NCBI RefSeq assembly: GCF_037094465.1
Contig: NZ_CP146609.1
Span: 868,001-932,000 of the forward strand
DNA: 64,000 bases
Direction: 5' to 3'
Source of the DNA: Pseudodesulfovibrio sp. 5S69
GTDB lineage: Bacteria > Desulfobacterota > Desulfovibrionia > Desulfovibrionales > Desulfovibrionaceae
The position numbers and the translations under genes are program-made. The notes below the pieces were generated by a model. It searched no databases. It saw only the letters and a list, made by a program, of their open reading frames with translations, and was not told where the DNA came from. Below are positions 1-9,391 of the stretch, piece after piece (the stretch's first letter is position 1; each line of letters begins with the position of its first letter).

Positions 1-97
1 CGTCCAGGTGGCCGGTGCGCAGGTTCCAGGTGAACAGGGACAGGTACACGAAAAGACAGGCCACGATGAGGATGGCGATCTTCTTGAGTCCTCTCAT
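1..97 (-). CDS. mreC: MreC N-terminus (partial, runs off window)
   Basis: Reading leftwards from an ATG at 97 gives 32 codons beginning MRGLKKIAILIV, a short basic stretch followed by one hydrophobic segment ending in SLFTWNLRTG. This is the cytoplasm/anchor layout expected for MreC, the periplasmic scaffold of the rod-shape elongasome. A GGAAGG Shine-Dalgarno lies just upstream. The gene sits 91 bp downstream of mreB on the same strand, the usual mreBC order. The identity rests mainly on that position, because only the anchor is present and the conserved periplasmic domain lies outside the window. Confidence 0.62.
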   Translation of the reverse strand, partial: MRGLKKIAILIVACLFVYLSLFTWNLRTGHLD

Positions 98-188
98 GCG
101 TCCTTCCCCGCAAACTTATGAAAGCGCACAATTGCGGCTTCGGGCAATCGTGCGCTTTCGGATAACCGTTGTTTGGCCATATCGTCCG

Positions 189-1268
<1,080 letters not shown>

Positions 1269-1411
1269 CTATGCGTGAAACGCGCTTTCCAATGGGCGGG
1301 AAGTGCGCTAGCGTACAATATGAACTGCAGATTCGTACCAAATGAAACCGGGTCTAGCAATATGCCAGCACTGGTTTGCCATTTTTTTCTCAAGTTTTTC
1401 TAAAAAAAATC

Positions 1412-2392
1412 ATGGTCCGCATCCATCGACTGTCCGCCTACCTCCGCCGACGGTTCGGCGAACGGGTCCAGAAGATCCCCCTGGACGCCGGTTTTTCATG
1501 CCCCAACCGGGACGGAACCCTGTCCCGGGAAGGGTGCGTGTTCTGCAACCCGCAGGGCTCGGGGTCGGGCCTGCTCCGCCGGGGACTATCCATACGGGAA
1601 CAATGGGATTTCTGGCGTGACATTCATGTGAAGAAACACGGTCTGTCCCGATTTACCGCCTATCTCCAATCCTATTCCAACACCCACGGGCCGGCCGCCA
1701 AACTGGCCGCCGCCCTGGACGGACTCGGCTCCCTGCCCGGCCTGACCTGCCTGGCGCTCGGCACCCGGCCCGACTGCCTGGACGAGGAAAAGCTCGACCT
1801 GCTCGCCGCAAGCCGCGAACGGCTCGGCCTGGCCGAGGTCTTTCTGGAGCTCGGCCTGCAATCGGCCAGCGACGCGACGCTTGCTCACATCAACCGGGGC
1901 CACGACGCCGCCGCGTTCGCCGGGGCCGCGCGGGCCGCCGCCGAGCGCGGACTGACCGTGGTGGCCCACGTCATGGCCGGGTTGCCCGCGCCGGACGGCC
2001 GCGAGGGGCTCGCCGAACTGCTCGACACCGTGGCCTTCGTCGACGCGCTCCCGGTGGGCGGGATCAAGTTCCACAACGTCTACGTCTGCCGGGGCACGCG
2101 CCTGTCCCGCTGGTTCGACGAGGGGCGCTACGTCCCGCTCACCCAGGCGGAGTACCTGGACTGGCTGGGCGAGGCGATCATGCGCCTTGATCCGCGCGTT
2201 GTCATCCACCGATTGAACGGCAACCCGGCCCAGGGCGAACTGGTCGTTCCGGCCTGGGCGGGCAACATGCGCCGGGTGCACAATGCCGTCCGTGCCCACT
2301 TCGTAGAGCGCGACATCTGGCAGGGCAAGTTGAACGGGGCGGAGGACGGCCCGCCCGAGTGGTTCGACCCGGAAAACGGGGAGGGGCGATGA
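1412..2392 (+). CDS. TIGR01212/YhcC-type radical SAM protein
   Basis: A 326-residue radical SAM protein. The three cluster cysteines are C30, C42 and C45, spaced C-x11-C-x2-C as in the YhcC/TIGR01212 family rather than the usual CxxxCxxC. SCPNRDGTLSREGC and the later FHNVYVCRGT are family hallmarks. The substrate of YhcC proteins is not established; tRNA or sulfur chemistry is often proposed. I chose the ATG at 1412 (MVRIHRLSAYL) over a TTG at 1376 because family homology starts there, although the ribosome site is weak. The next gene overlaps its stop by ATGA, so the two are translationally coupled. Confidence 0.9.
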   Translation: MVRIHRLSAYLRRRFGERVQKIPLDAGFSCPNRDGTLSREGCVFCNPQGSGSGLLRRGLSIREQWDFWRDIHVKKHGLSRFTAYLQSYSNTHGPAAKLAAALDGLGSLPGLTCLALGTRPDCLDEEKLDLLAASRERLGLAEVFLELGLQSASDATLAHINRGHDAAAFAGAARAAAERGLTVVAHVMAGLPAPDGREGLAELLDTVAFVDALPVGGIKFHNVYVCRGTRLSRWFDEGRYVPLTQAEYLDWLGEAIMRLDPRVVIHRLNGNPAQGELVVPAWAGNMRRVHNAVRAHFVERDIWQGKLNGAEDGPPEWFDPENGEGR

Positions 2393-2895
2393 CCGGGACC
2401 TTCGGCGAATGGGTGCGCAGCGGCCGATTCGGCCTGCGTCTGGATTGGCGGGACGGACTGGTCCGCCGCATCGAGGTGGCCTGGGCCGGGGACGTGCGCG
2501 AGTCCGATCCTCTGTCCGCAGCCGGTGTGGGACTCAAGGCGGCCCTGCTGCGCTACGAGGCCCGCCAGGCTCCGGACTGGCCGGACCTGCCGTTCGATTT
2601 TTCAGGTATGAGCGAATTTCAGAAGGCCGCCATCGAGGAGCTGCGCCACATCCCGCCGGGGACCACCCGGACCTACGGCCAGATGGCCGCCGTGCTCGGC
2701 CGCCCCAGGGGCGCGCAGGCCGTGGGCCGGGCCATGGGAGCCAACCCGTTCCCGGTCCTCTATCCCTGCCATCGCGTGGTCGGCGCGGCCGGCGCCATGA
2801 CCGGCTTCTCCGCCTCGGGCGGCATCGCCATGAAAAAAGCCCTGCTCCGCCTCGAAGGCGCGGAACAGGCCTTGTTGCCGGGGTTGGAAGAGTAG
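2389..2895 (+). CDS. ogt: Methylated-DNA--protein-cysteine S-methyltransferase
   Basis: A 168-residue suicide repair protein that takes alkyl groups from O6-alkylguanine onto its active-site Cys. The active-site signature PCHRV is at about 126-130 (Cys127), preceded by the helix-turn-helix segment IPPGTTRTYGQMA and the arginine-finger region GRAMGANPFP. The N-terminal domain is short and divergent, as in Ogt. The start ATG overlaps the stop of the radical SAM gene (ATGA) and has a GGGAGGGG ribosome site. Single-domain form, with no Ada N-terminal zinc domain. Confidence 0.93.
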   Translation: MTGTFGEWVRSGRFGLRLDWRDGLVRRIEVAWAGDVRESDPLSAAGVGLKAALLRYEARQAPDWPDLPFDFSGMSEFQKAAIEELRHIPPGTTRTYGQMAAVLGRPRGAQAVGRAMGANPFPVLYPCHRVVGAAGAMTGFSASGGIAMKKALLRLEGAEQALLPGLEE

Positions 2896-2962
2896 GAATG
2901 CCTCCGGGCCTTCAGCGGTTGGCGAGTCTTTGAGCCCTACGGATGAGGACAGCAGCGATCGG

Positions 2963-3000
2963 CCAGAGGGGGAAACTTTCGAGAAAGTTTCCCCCTCTGG
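2963..3000. terminator. Perfect 18-bp inverted repeat downstream of ogt
   Basis: Arms 2963-2980 and 2983-3000 are perfectly complementary around a 2-nt centre. There is no long T-run, so it may be a transcript-end hairpin or part of a dispersed intergenic element. The same GGGGAAACTTT core recurs at 44198-44229. Confidence 0.5.
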
Positions 3001-3178
3001 ACTCCCCCCCTCAAAGCTTTTTGTGTGCCTTCGGCAGGGGCTTACGGGTGCGGGAGGGCGTCCTTCTCCCTTTTGTCCTCTTTAAAAAACATCCGCGATT
3101 CGAGGCAGAGAAAACGGCGGAAGGCGTTCGCGTCTCGTCCTTCCGCGACCGCACGCACCTGAGCGAAGCGAACAGGGG

Positions 3179-3320
3179 ATTCTTAAAAGTACCCACCACG
3201 TTTCTAAAAAGCCGCCCCCTGCCTTGTTTTTCAAACATGGCAGGGGGTTGCTTTTGGGTGATCAATGGTGATCCCAGATGATTTGCGGTGATTTCGGAAA
3301 CGCTTTTACACGTCTTTTTA
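3179..3320 (+). repeat. Element-border repeat, copy 1
   Basis: About 140 bp from ATTCTTAAAAGTACCCACC through a CCCCCTGCC/GGCAGGGGG hairpin (3215-3247) to TTACACGTCTTTTTACAC. It matches 29813-29965 closely over the first 80 bp and more loosely after. Copy 2 directly follows an integrase 3' end, so this is likely the leftover border of a related insertion. Confidence 0.75.
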
Positions 3321-3437
3321 CACATGCGCTAAGCAGAATGTCGTTTTATTCTAGCAGATTATAGTGATAAGTTAAGCCCCTGTCACCACGGCCATTTCAT
3401 GGCGTTATGGAGCAAGGAGCAGTCTCATCCAGGCCGG

Positions 3438-3567
3438 TGTTGACGGCGTGAAAGGCCGTAAACAATCAACCGGAAGGTCGCTTACTTCCGTTATTTCAAT
3501 GGGTTGAAAACGCCATATTTACCACAAAAACCATAGTTGCCGCTGAAAATGACACTTGGGTGACACG
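3438..3567 (+). repeat. Att-like degenerate repeat, left end of putative island
   Basis: The core TGTTGACGGCGTGAAAGG (3438-3454) and the following approximately 110 bp resemble 20333-20449 in order and spacing, ending in a TGACAC-TTGGG-TGACACG pair at 3550-3567. The right-hand copy continues into the T-arm and acceptor of tRNA-Glu, while this one does not. Inferred to mark one end of a tRNA-Glu-associated island. Confidence 0.55.
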
Positions 3568-3629
3568 CAAAATTTGCCGGAAGGAGAAGCGGGAGGAATT
3601 GGTGCTCGCCCAATCGTTCGGTGTTCGAC

Positions 3630-5012
3630 TCAGAAATAGTACACGCACCGGAGTTCGCCCCTGGCTGCGTTGAGCTTGTTGCCGAACTCGGTGTCGGAGG
3701 AACCGAGCGGCAGGATGAGCCGGGGCCTCAATTCGAAGTTGGACGTGAGCATGTAGGACGCTTCGGGGTTGAGGGAGAGGCTTCGGTCCCCGAGGTTCAT
3801 GATGACGGTCGCCGTTGTCGTCAGATAGAGGATGTTGAAAGGCTCCTTTTGGGAGACTCGGAAATACAGGTAGTCCTGCCCGACGCTGCTCCGGTTGTAA
3901 TCGGACGATACCTTTTTGCTTTTGTTCAGGTCGGCGGCGTTCCCCGTGGCCTGATAGGTGTCGTAGGCCGTGTGCACGTAATCGTAGTAGGTTTTCAGTT
4001 GCGAGGCGGTATACCCCTCTCCGTTGTGATAGTATTCAAGGAGATAGGTCGTCTCGTCCTCGGTCAGGTAGCGTGCGCCCAGGAGGAAGCTCCAGGCGTC
4101 GTGTTCGTGGATGCTGCTGGTCCCGTCACTATTGAAAACAGTCTGCTCATGGCCCAACCGGACCGCCGTTTCGCCGTGGATGGCGAAATTGTCGGTGATA
4201 TTCGTGGCGAAGTCGATGCCGAGGGACGTATCGTAATGGTCGCCGCCCATGGCCATGACGTCTAGGTCCACATCGGCCAGCAGGAAGTAGAGTTTGCTCC
4301 CGTAGAGAACGCTTTCGTCCGTTGCCAGCCCCGTGTTCACCCGCTCCCATACGGGGACGACCACCGGGGTGAACGCCAATGTCTGCAACGGGCCGTCGAA
4401 GCTGAAGATCGCATCGGCGACGCCCATGACGTAGCCCTCGCGGCTCTGGTCCGGGTCGTCCACATCCTTCGGACGGCTGGCGAAGCTCACGGGGTTCCAA
4501 GCATATCCCTTGCCCCATTTGAGGACCTTTTTCCCGGCCTCCAGCGTGAACCGGGGGTCCGGCCTCCAGGAGGCCACGCCTTCCTCGAGCATGACTTGAC
4601 CGGCCCAATGCTTGTCTTCCTTGAAAAAGCGTTCCGACGGCTCGTCAGGCTCGCTGGCCGCCGACAGGGGCAACTGGCTCCACCCGACGTCGGCACGTGG
4701 ACGGGCATAGAATCCGAACGTCTCGTATTTCAGGGACATTTCGGGCTTGATCTGGAACAGCATGTCCGCCTGGAGTTCGTCCTTCGGGGAATCGAAGAAG
4801 CGTTGCTCGTACACCGCAGAATTCCTATTCATAAGACGTTCGTACATCCGAAGCTCGGCCTGCCCCCAGAACTCGAAGAGCTTTTCTTCCATCGCGGGAA
4901 TATCAAAATCCGCATCGTACAGGGGCTCATCCTGGGCAAGGGCCGAAGCCGAGGCAGCCAGGATGAGCGCCAAGCAGAAGAACGGCCCGAGCCATGTACC
5001 GGCTTTCATCAT
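3630..5012 (-). CDS. Outer-membrane beta-barrel protein with signal peptide
   Basis: A 460-residue exported protein. The leader MMKAGTWLGPFFCLALILA ends at an ALA-QD cleavage site. The mature part is rich in alternating aromatic/polar strands and ends in RCVYYF, the terminal aromatic expected for BAM-inserted barrels. It closes a four-gene set with a LolA-like protein and a MacB-type ABC pair, so a role in moving a lipid or lipoprotein across the envelope is plausible. Upstream in-frame GTG (5030) and ATG (5027, overlapping the previous stop as TGATG) also exist; I prefer 5012 because of GGGAAG and the clean signal peptide. Confidence 0.8.
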   Translation of the reverse strand: MMKAGTWLGPFFCLALILAASASALAQDEPLYDADFDIPAMEEKLFEFWGQAELRMYERLMNRNSAVYEQRFFDSPKDELQADMLFQIKPEMSLKYETFGFYARPRADVGWSQLPLSAASEPDEPSERFFKEDKHWAGQVMLEEGVASWRPDPRFTLEAGKKVLKWGKGYAWNPVSFASRPKDVDDPDQSREGYVMGVADAIFSFDGPLQTLAFTPVVVPVWERVNTGLATDESVLYGSKLYFLLADVDLDVMAMGGDHYDTSLGIDFATNITDNFAIHGETAVRLGHEQTVFNSDGTSSIHEHDAWSFLLGARYLTEDETTYLLEYYHNGEGYTASQLKTYYDYVHTAYDTYQATGNAADLNKSKKVSSDYNRSSVGQDYLYFRVSQKEPFNILYLTTTATVIMNLGDRSLSLNPEASYMLTSNFELRPRLILPLGSSDTEFGNKLNAARGELRCVYYF

Positions 5013-5026
5013 TCTGCTTCCCGCCA

Positions 5027-5776
5027 TCACTGACGAAGGGTTTCTATCCGCGGCAGGTAGTTGAGGGTGAAGACTTCATCCGAGAAGTCCCTGGCCTTCA
5101 TCCGGGCGAAGATCATCACCGAGAGGTACCCCTTGTGGAGCGGGCTGTCCGTCTCGACAATGGCCGGGCGGACGAATCCGTCGCCGAAGTCGGTCATCTT
5201 CTTGAAATGCAGGGTTTTGATCAGCATCCCGGACGCCGCGAGACACTTGATCTCCGTCGGAACCAACCGGTCCTTGGCCACCAGCATCTCCAGCCTGTCA
5301 TAGGCAACCTCGTTGGTCTTCGCCTTCAGGCGAAGCAAATAGGCGTCACCGCTTTCCTCCAAGGATTCGGGCGTATATTCGGCACTATAGTCTAGGCGCA
5401 TGATATCGGCATTGTTGAAGATGCCACCCGTCACCGATTGGAGGCTGGTTATCCTGACCGGTTTGGCCACGCTCGGAATGTGGAGCCACATGTTGTCGCC
5501 TAGGCGCAAGGTCCCGCGCCCCTTGTCGCTGGAAGGCTCCAGGAAGACGGAGGCCACCATGTCCTGGCCTTTCTTGATGGTGTAGAGGACATATTCCCTT
5601 TTGCTCCCGTCCGGCTCGATGTTGATGAGCTTGCGGTAGGATTCGTAGCTGACCGGGGCCAGGTTGCGGTCCACGGCCAGGAGCACTTCCCCTGCATCCA
5701 TGGCGGAAGCCTGATTGCCGCCGCCAAAAACAAGGCAGACGGCAGCAACGAACAGGACATATTTCAAAGAGTACAT
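5027..5776 (-). CDS. Outer membrane lipoprotein-sorting (LolA-like) protein
   Basis: A 249-residue secreted protein with signal peptide MYSLKYVLFVAAVCLVFGGG. The mature domain (TLRLGDNMWLHIPSVAKPVR, then a long beta-rich stretch) matches the LolA-like group found beside FtsX/MacB ABC transporters, which binds a lipidic cargo in the periplasm. Start 5776 is chosen for GAGG 10 nt upstream and the signal peptide. It is 20 bp from the permease gene upstream and overlaps the barrel gene downstream, so all four genes look like one operon. The cargo is unknown. Confidence 0.83.
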   Translation of the reverse strand: MYSLKYVLFVAAVCLVFGGGNQASAMDAGEVLLAVDRNLAPVSYESYRKLINIEPDGSKREYVLYTIKKGQDMVASVFLEPSSDKGRGTLRLGDNMWLHIPSVAKPVRITSLQSVTGGIFNNADIMRLDYSAEYTPESLEESGDAYLLRLKAKTNEVAYDRLEMLVAKDRLVPTEIKCLAASGMLIKTLHFKKMTDFGDGFVRPAIVETDSPLHKGYLSVMIFARMKARDFSDEVFTLNYLPRIETLRQ

Positions 5777-5795
5777 GTGCGGTATCCTCATGCGG

Positions 5796-7049
5796 TTATA
5801 CGTGGCCGAGCGCATCGACGGGTTCCATCCGGCTTGCCTTCCACGCGGGTTGCAGCGCCGCCAGGGCGGAGGCCACCAGGACGATGGCCGACAGGAAGAG
5901 CATTTCGCCGGGGTTGATGTCCGGACGCACGATTAGGTTATCCATCCGCCCGAAGGAGAAGGCCACTCCAGCCGCCTTGAAGGCCAGCAGACCGCCCACG
6001 CCCAGGATCAGGCCGAGCGCCGTCCCCAGCACGCCCAGGAGCACGCCCTCGGCCACGAAAAGCGACATGATCGTTCCGGGGGAGGTTCCCATGGCGGCGA
6101 TGGTCCCGATTTCCCGCACACGCTCGAAGACCGACATCAGCATCACGTTGAGCACGCTGATGAGGACGATGGCGACCATGACGATCTTCACCGTGACCAG
6201 CATCAGGTCGATCATGTTCGCGATATTGGAGAACGGCGACAGCTTGTCCCAGGTGTGCAGCTCGAAGGCGGGCTGCCCCTTCTTGTTCGTGAATCCGCCA
6301 AGCGTTGCCGTGAGCGACCCGGCGATGGACTTCAGCTTGTTGAAGCTGGAAACCCTGACCACGATCTCGGTGACCTCGCCCGGTTCGGTGCGCAGGAGGC
6401 TGCGGGCGTCCTCGATGTGCATGTAGGCGTCTTTTCCGCCCGGTCCCATGAGGTCTTCGATGATTCCGGCAAGCTGAAATTCCATGCCGTTTACCGAGCC
6501 GTCCTTGTTGGTGGCGACCAGCACCACGGAGTCGCCGGGCTTCATCCCCAGGCTCTTGGCCACCTTTTCGGGAATGACGACCTGACCCTTTTCGAGCAGG
6601 TCTTCGCCGGAGCCGGGGGCTCCCTGCTTCATCCTGCCGGCCAATGCCGTGCAGACGGCCATTTCCCGTTTCGGGTCGATGGCCGAAAGCCTGACGTTGG
6701 TGCTTTCCATATAGTTGCTGAGGACCGCGCCGAGCTTCAGCCTGGGCGCATACGCCTCCACGCCGGGGGTGGCGTCGAGGGTTTCCGCGATTTTCTTGTA
6801 CGCCTGCCCCTTCATGTTCAGGTTGAGGGGCATGGTGTCGATGGATGAAAAATAGCCTTTGCGATGGATTTGCATGTGCCCGATAACCGAATCCGTGATG
6901 ATGCCGATCATCATGGACTTGAACGATCCGGCGAGGCCCGAGAACATGACCACCATGCACACGCCGATGACGATGAGCAGGGAAGTGAGGGCGGTACGCC
7001 GTTTGTAGCGCGCCAGATTGCGCAGGGCGATCTTGAATATGTTAAGCAT
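5796..7049 (-). CDS. ABC transporter permease, FtsX/MacB/LolE type
   Basis: A 417-residue inner-membrane subunit. One N-terminal membrane span (RRTALTSLLIVIGVCMVV) is followed by a large periplasmic domain of about 220 residues and three C-terminal spans, the FtsX/MacB topology. These proteins extrude lipoproteins, peptides or lipids by mechanotransmission rather than through a channel. The start MLNIFKIALRNL at 7049 overlaps the ATPase gene by 8 nt, so the two subunits are coupled. No fused ATPase is present. Confidence 0.92.
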   Translation of the reverse strand: MLNIFKIALRNLARYKRRTALTSLLIVIGVCMVVMFSGLAGSFKSMMIGIITDSVIGHMQIHRKGYFSSIDTMPLNLNMKGQAYKKIAETLDATPGVEAYAPRLKLGAVLSNYMESTNVRLSAIDPKREMAVCTALAGRMKQGAPGSGEDLLEKGQVVIPEKVAKSLGMKPGDSVVLVATNKDGSVNGMEFQLAGIIEDLMGPGGKDAYMHIEDARSLLRTEPGEVTEIVVRVSSFNKLKSIAGSLTATLGGFTNKKGQPAFELHTWDKLSPFSNIANMIDLMLVTVKIVMVAIVLISVLNVMLMSVFERVREIGTIAAMGTSPGTIMSLFVAEGVLLGVLGTALGLILGVGGLLAFKAAGVAFSFGRMDNLIVRPDINPGEMLFLSAIVLVASALAALQPAWKASRMEPVDALGHV

Positions 7050-7752
7050 GGTCGTTGCCTCCCTGGATAAGCGGATTTCCGGCAAGCAGCCTGCCGTCCT
7101 CAATGCCGTGCACCACATCGGCGTGTTCGACGATGCGCGGGTCGTGGGTGGAGAAGACGAAGGTGGTCCCGTAGGTGTCCCGCATCTTTTTCATCAGATC
7201 GATGATCTTGTGGGCCGTATCATGGTCGAGGTTGGCGGTGGGCTCATCCGCCAGCACCACCTCCGGGTTGGTCACCAGCGCCCGGGCCACGGCCACGCGC
7301 TGTTTCTGTCCGCCCGAAATCTGGTCCGGCCGCTTGTCCTTCTGGTCCGTCATGCCGACGGCCTCCAGAACGGCCATCACGCGTTCCCGCCGTTCGCTCG
7401 CCGAAGTCCTGGTGATCATGAGCAGAGGGTACTCTATGTTCTCATACACGCTCAGGACCGGGATGAGATTGAACGACTGGAAGATGAAGCCGAGATGCTT
7501 GCCGCGAAAATTCGCCGCCTCCTTCTTGCCCAGTGTGTCCACCCTGGCGCCGGTCACCCGGACCTCCCCGGACGACGGCTTGTCCATGCAGCCGATGATG
7601 TTCAGCAGCGTGGTCTTGCCGCTGCCCGAAGGCCCGACGAACGTGACGAGTTTCCCTTTCTCGATAGAGACGGTGACCTGTTTCAGGGCTTCGGTTTCGA
7701 CCTCCCCCGTCAGGTATTTTTTCGAAATGCCGTTCAGTTCGATCAGCGACAT
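7042..7752 (-). CDS. ABC transporter ATP-binding protein, LolD/MacB type
   Basis: A 236-residue ATPase partner of the adjacent permease. Walker A GPSGSGKTT is at 40-48, the signature is SGGQKQRVAVARAL, and Walker B is VVLADEPTANLDHDTA with the SxxTANLD pattern characteristic of the LolD/MacB subfamily. It begins the ABC/LolA-like/barrel operon. The Spy-like gene lies 47 bp upstream on the same strand, so transcription may continue from the ECF sigma locus. Confidence 0.95.
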   Translation of the reverse strand: MSLIELNGISKKYLTGEVETEALKQVTVSIEKGKLVTFVGPSGSGKTTLLNIIGCMDKPSSGEVRVTGARVDTLGKKEAANFRGKHLGFIFQSFNLIPVLSVYENIEYPLLMITRTSASERRERVMAVLEAVGMTDQKDKRPDQISGGQKQRVAVARALVTNPEVVLADEPTANLDHDTAHKIIDLMKKMRDTYGTTFVFSTHDPRIVEHADVVHGIEDGRLLAGNPLIQGGNDHA

Positions 7753-7799
7753 GGTTTTCTCCTGTATGCATGGCCCAAGGGCATTCCCCGGCCATGCCG

Positions 7800-8297
7800 T
7801 TAATCCCGTTCCGGTTTTCCTCCGGTCATTATCCCAAATCCGGGCCTGCGGCCTCCGTAATCCCGAATCGCCTGGATCAACCCGGAAAACTGATCCGGCC
7901 GCAACACGCTTTTCTCATGGAGCAGGAGACGAAGAACCTCGTCTTTCATGTCGCCCTGGTTCGCAAGAATCTTTTGCTGAATGACTCGGATCACCTCTTC
8001 ATCGGCAACGGGTTTGTCCAGCAACTCAAGCAACTGCTTTCGCAACTGCATCGTTTCCCGGCGGATGCGGTCGGTGTTGGTCTTGAAGGCCAAGGCATAG
8101 GGCTCCAGTGCCTTCCATTGTTCGGGAGTCACCTGCACGCCTTCATACCTCGCTGCAAAAAACTGGTCACCAGAAGGGCGGGACTTTTCCAGCGGTGTCT
8201 GATTCTGCCCGGAAAAATGCTGCATCCCCCAGAACAGGATGAAAGCGACGTTCAATCCTACCGACAGGGCCAGCAAAGACCGCTTCAAATAATGCAT
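7800..8297 (-). CDS. Periplasmic Spy/ZraP-like (metal-resistance type) protein
   Basis: A 165-residue protein with an N-terminal signal anchor (MHYLKRSLLALSVGLNVAF) and a mostly helical periplasmic domain containing the repeated LRKQLLELL / RIRRETMQLR pattern of the Metal_resist/Spy-CpxP superfamily. Such proteins are envelope chaperones or metal sensors. It lies directly downstream of an anti-sigma/ECF sigma pair and upstream of a MacB-type transporter, so I infer it is part of an envelope-stress regulon. Its start overlaps the end of the anti-sigma frame by 131 nt (see findings). Confidence 0.72.
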   Translation of the reverse strand: MHYLKRSLLALSVGLNVAFILFWGMQHFSGQNQTPLEKSRPSGDQFFAARYEGVQVTPEQWKALEPYALAFKTNTDRIRRETMQLRKQLLELLDKPVADEEVIRVIQQKILANQGDMKDEVLRLLLHEKSVLRPDQFSGLIQAIRDYGGRRPGFGIMTGGKPERD

Positions 8298-8775
8298 GGT
8301 TTACAACCTCCCCCCCGTCGCTGAATCCGGCCAGCACTGCGGCTTCGATCGACCCGCCGGGAGCGGCGCTCAGGGACGCGAAGACCGTTTTCTCCGTCTG
8401 CATCATAGTCCGTTCCGAAACCGGATTGCCGTGGCTGTTCCACCCGAGCAGGCCGCCCAGAAGCAGGCCTGCCGCCAAGGCTGACGCCGTGGCCGTCGAC
8501 CCCAGCCACCTGCGGGCGATCACCCGGAAGCCTCCCTTTTTCGGGGTGTCGAAATACTCCCGCGAAGCCCGGGCCATGATCCGGTATCCCAGATCGCCCG
8601 GCATCTCCGGAATGCTCAGGGAAGCAAGAGGCGCATCCAATGCCTCCAACCCGGCAAGACGCTCCCGGCATGACGCACACCCGTCCAGATGACGTTCCAT
8701 ATCCCGCATCTCCCGTTCGGGCAGTTCCCCGTCCAGGTAGGCGGAAAGACGTGTATGGCAATTTCGGCAATGCAT
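8167..8775 (-). CDS. Anti-sigma factor with zinc-finger domain
   Basis: A 202-residue protein. The N-terminal anti-sigma zinc finger is HCRNCH...HLDGCASCRERL (H-x3-C-x2-C), followed by one membrane span (ATASALAAGLLLGGLLGW) and a periplasmic tail. It should hold the neighbouring ECF sigma inactive at the membrane. Start 8775 has GAGG 9 nt upstream; TTG 8808 and ATG 8796 are alternatives. The last 131 nt overlap the Spy-like gene in another frame. A G7 run at 8310-8316 (minus strand) is where the frame departs; with G6 it would end at a TAA just before that gene. Confidence 0.82.
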   Translation of the reverse strand: MHCRNCHTRLSAYLDGELPEREMRDMERHLDGCASCRERLAGLEALDAPLASLSIPEMPGDLGYRIMARASREYFDTPKKGGFRVIARRWLGSTATASALAAGLLLGGLLGWNSHGNPVSERTMMQTEKTVFASLSAAPGGSIEAAVLAGFSDGGEVVNHALFEAVFAGPVGRIERRFHPVLGDAAFFRAESDTAGKVPPFW

Positions 8776-8842
8776 GTGTGTCGACCTCATTTCCATTAAA
8801 CGATCCAAGTCCGGAAAACCCCCGGCTTAGACCGAAAAAAGT

Positions 8843-9391
8843 TCATCGTGATCCCAGTTTATCCCGCAAGGCCTCGCGTCCCCTGGACAGCAGCCGCTCG
8901 ACGCCCTTCCGTGACGTTTCAAGAACAACGGCCATTTCATCATAACCGAGCCCTTCATAGTACCGAAGCACGACGGCCATGCGAGGCCTGGGAGGGAGAG
9001 CGTCCAATGCCCGGCGCACGCGGGCCGCGTTCTGGTTCATTATCAACGCCTCCTCCTGCCCGGGAGACGAATCGGCCAATTCCGGATAGTCGTCCGCCTG
9101 TTCCGTTTTTTTTCTTTTGGCATGATCCAGGCAGAGCCGGGAGATGATGACGTGGAAGAAGGTCTTGAAACGCGCGGTACGGCGATAGCGGCCAGACGCG
9201 CCGAGCAGCCTGATGAAGGCGGCCTGGACGATGTCTTCGGCATCGTTCCCGGAGCCGAGAAAACGGCAGGCAACGCCCCAGGCCCAGGACTGGTGGCGTC
9301 GGACGAGTTCCCCGAAGGCCTGCCGGTCCCCGTTGCCCGAGGCCTCCAACAGGACTTCGTCCGGGAGTTGCGATCGGGACCTATCAGGCAA
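8843..9391 (-). CDS. RNA polymerase ECF sigma factor
   Basis: A 182-residue sigma-70 family factor. Region 2 is LVRRHQSWAWGVACRFLGS followed by NDAEDIVQAAFIRLL; region 4 is ALPPRPRMAVVLRYYEGLGY with the recognition helix TSRKGVERLLSRGREAL. It likely starts at TTG 9391, which overlaps the end of the ABC-2 permease gene by 8 nt and has GGAGG 7 nt upstream; ATG codons further upstream would add a tail without homology. The anti-sigma gene follows 67 bp downstream. Confidence 0.9.
   Translation of the reverse strand: MPDRSRSQLPDEVLLEASGNGDRQAFGELVRRHQSWAWGVACRFLGSGNDAEDIVQAAFIRLLGASGRYRRTARFKTFFHVIISRLCLDHAKRKKTEQADDYPELADSSPGQEEALIMNQNAARVRRALDALPPRPRMAVVLRYYEGLGYDEMAVVLETSRKGVERLLSRGREALRDKLGSR

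Larger units (their letters stand above)
3001..3629. other. Gene-free stretch with mobile-element borders
   Basis: No convincing coding frame. It holds a dispersed intergenic repeat (to about 3080), the first copy of a 140-bp repeat shared with the border of the second integrative element (3179-3320), and an att-like segment (3438-3567). It reads as the scar of several integrations downstream of ogt. Confidence 0.6.
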
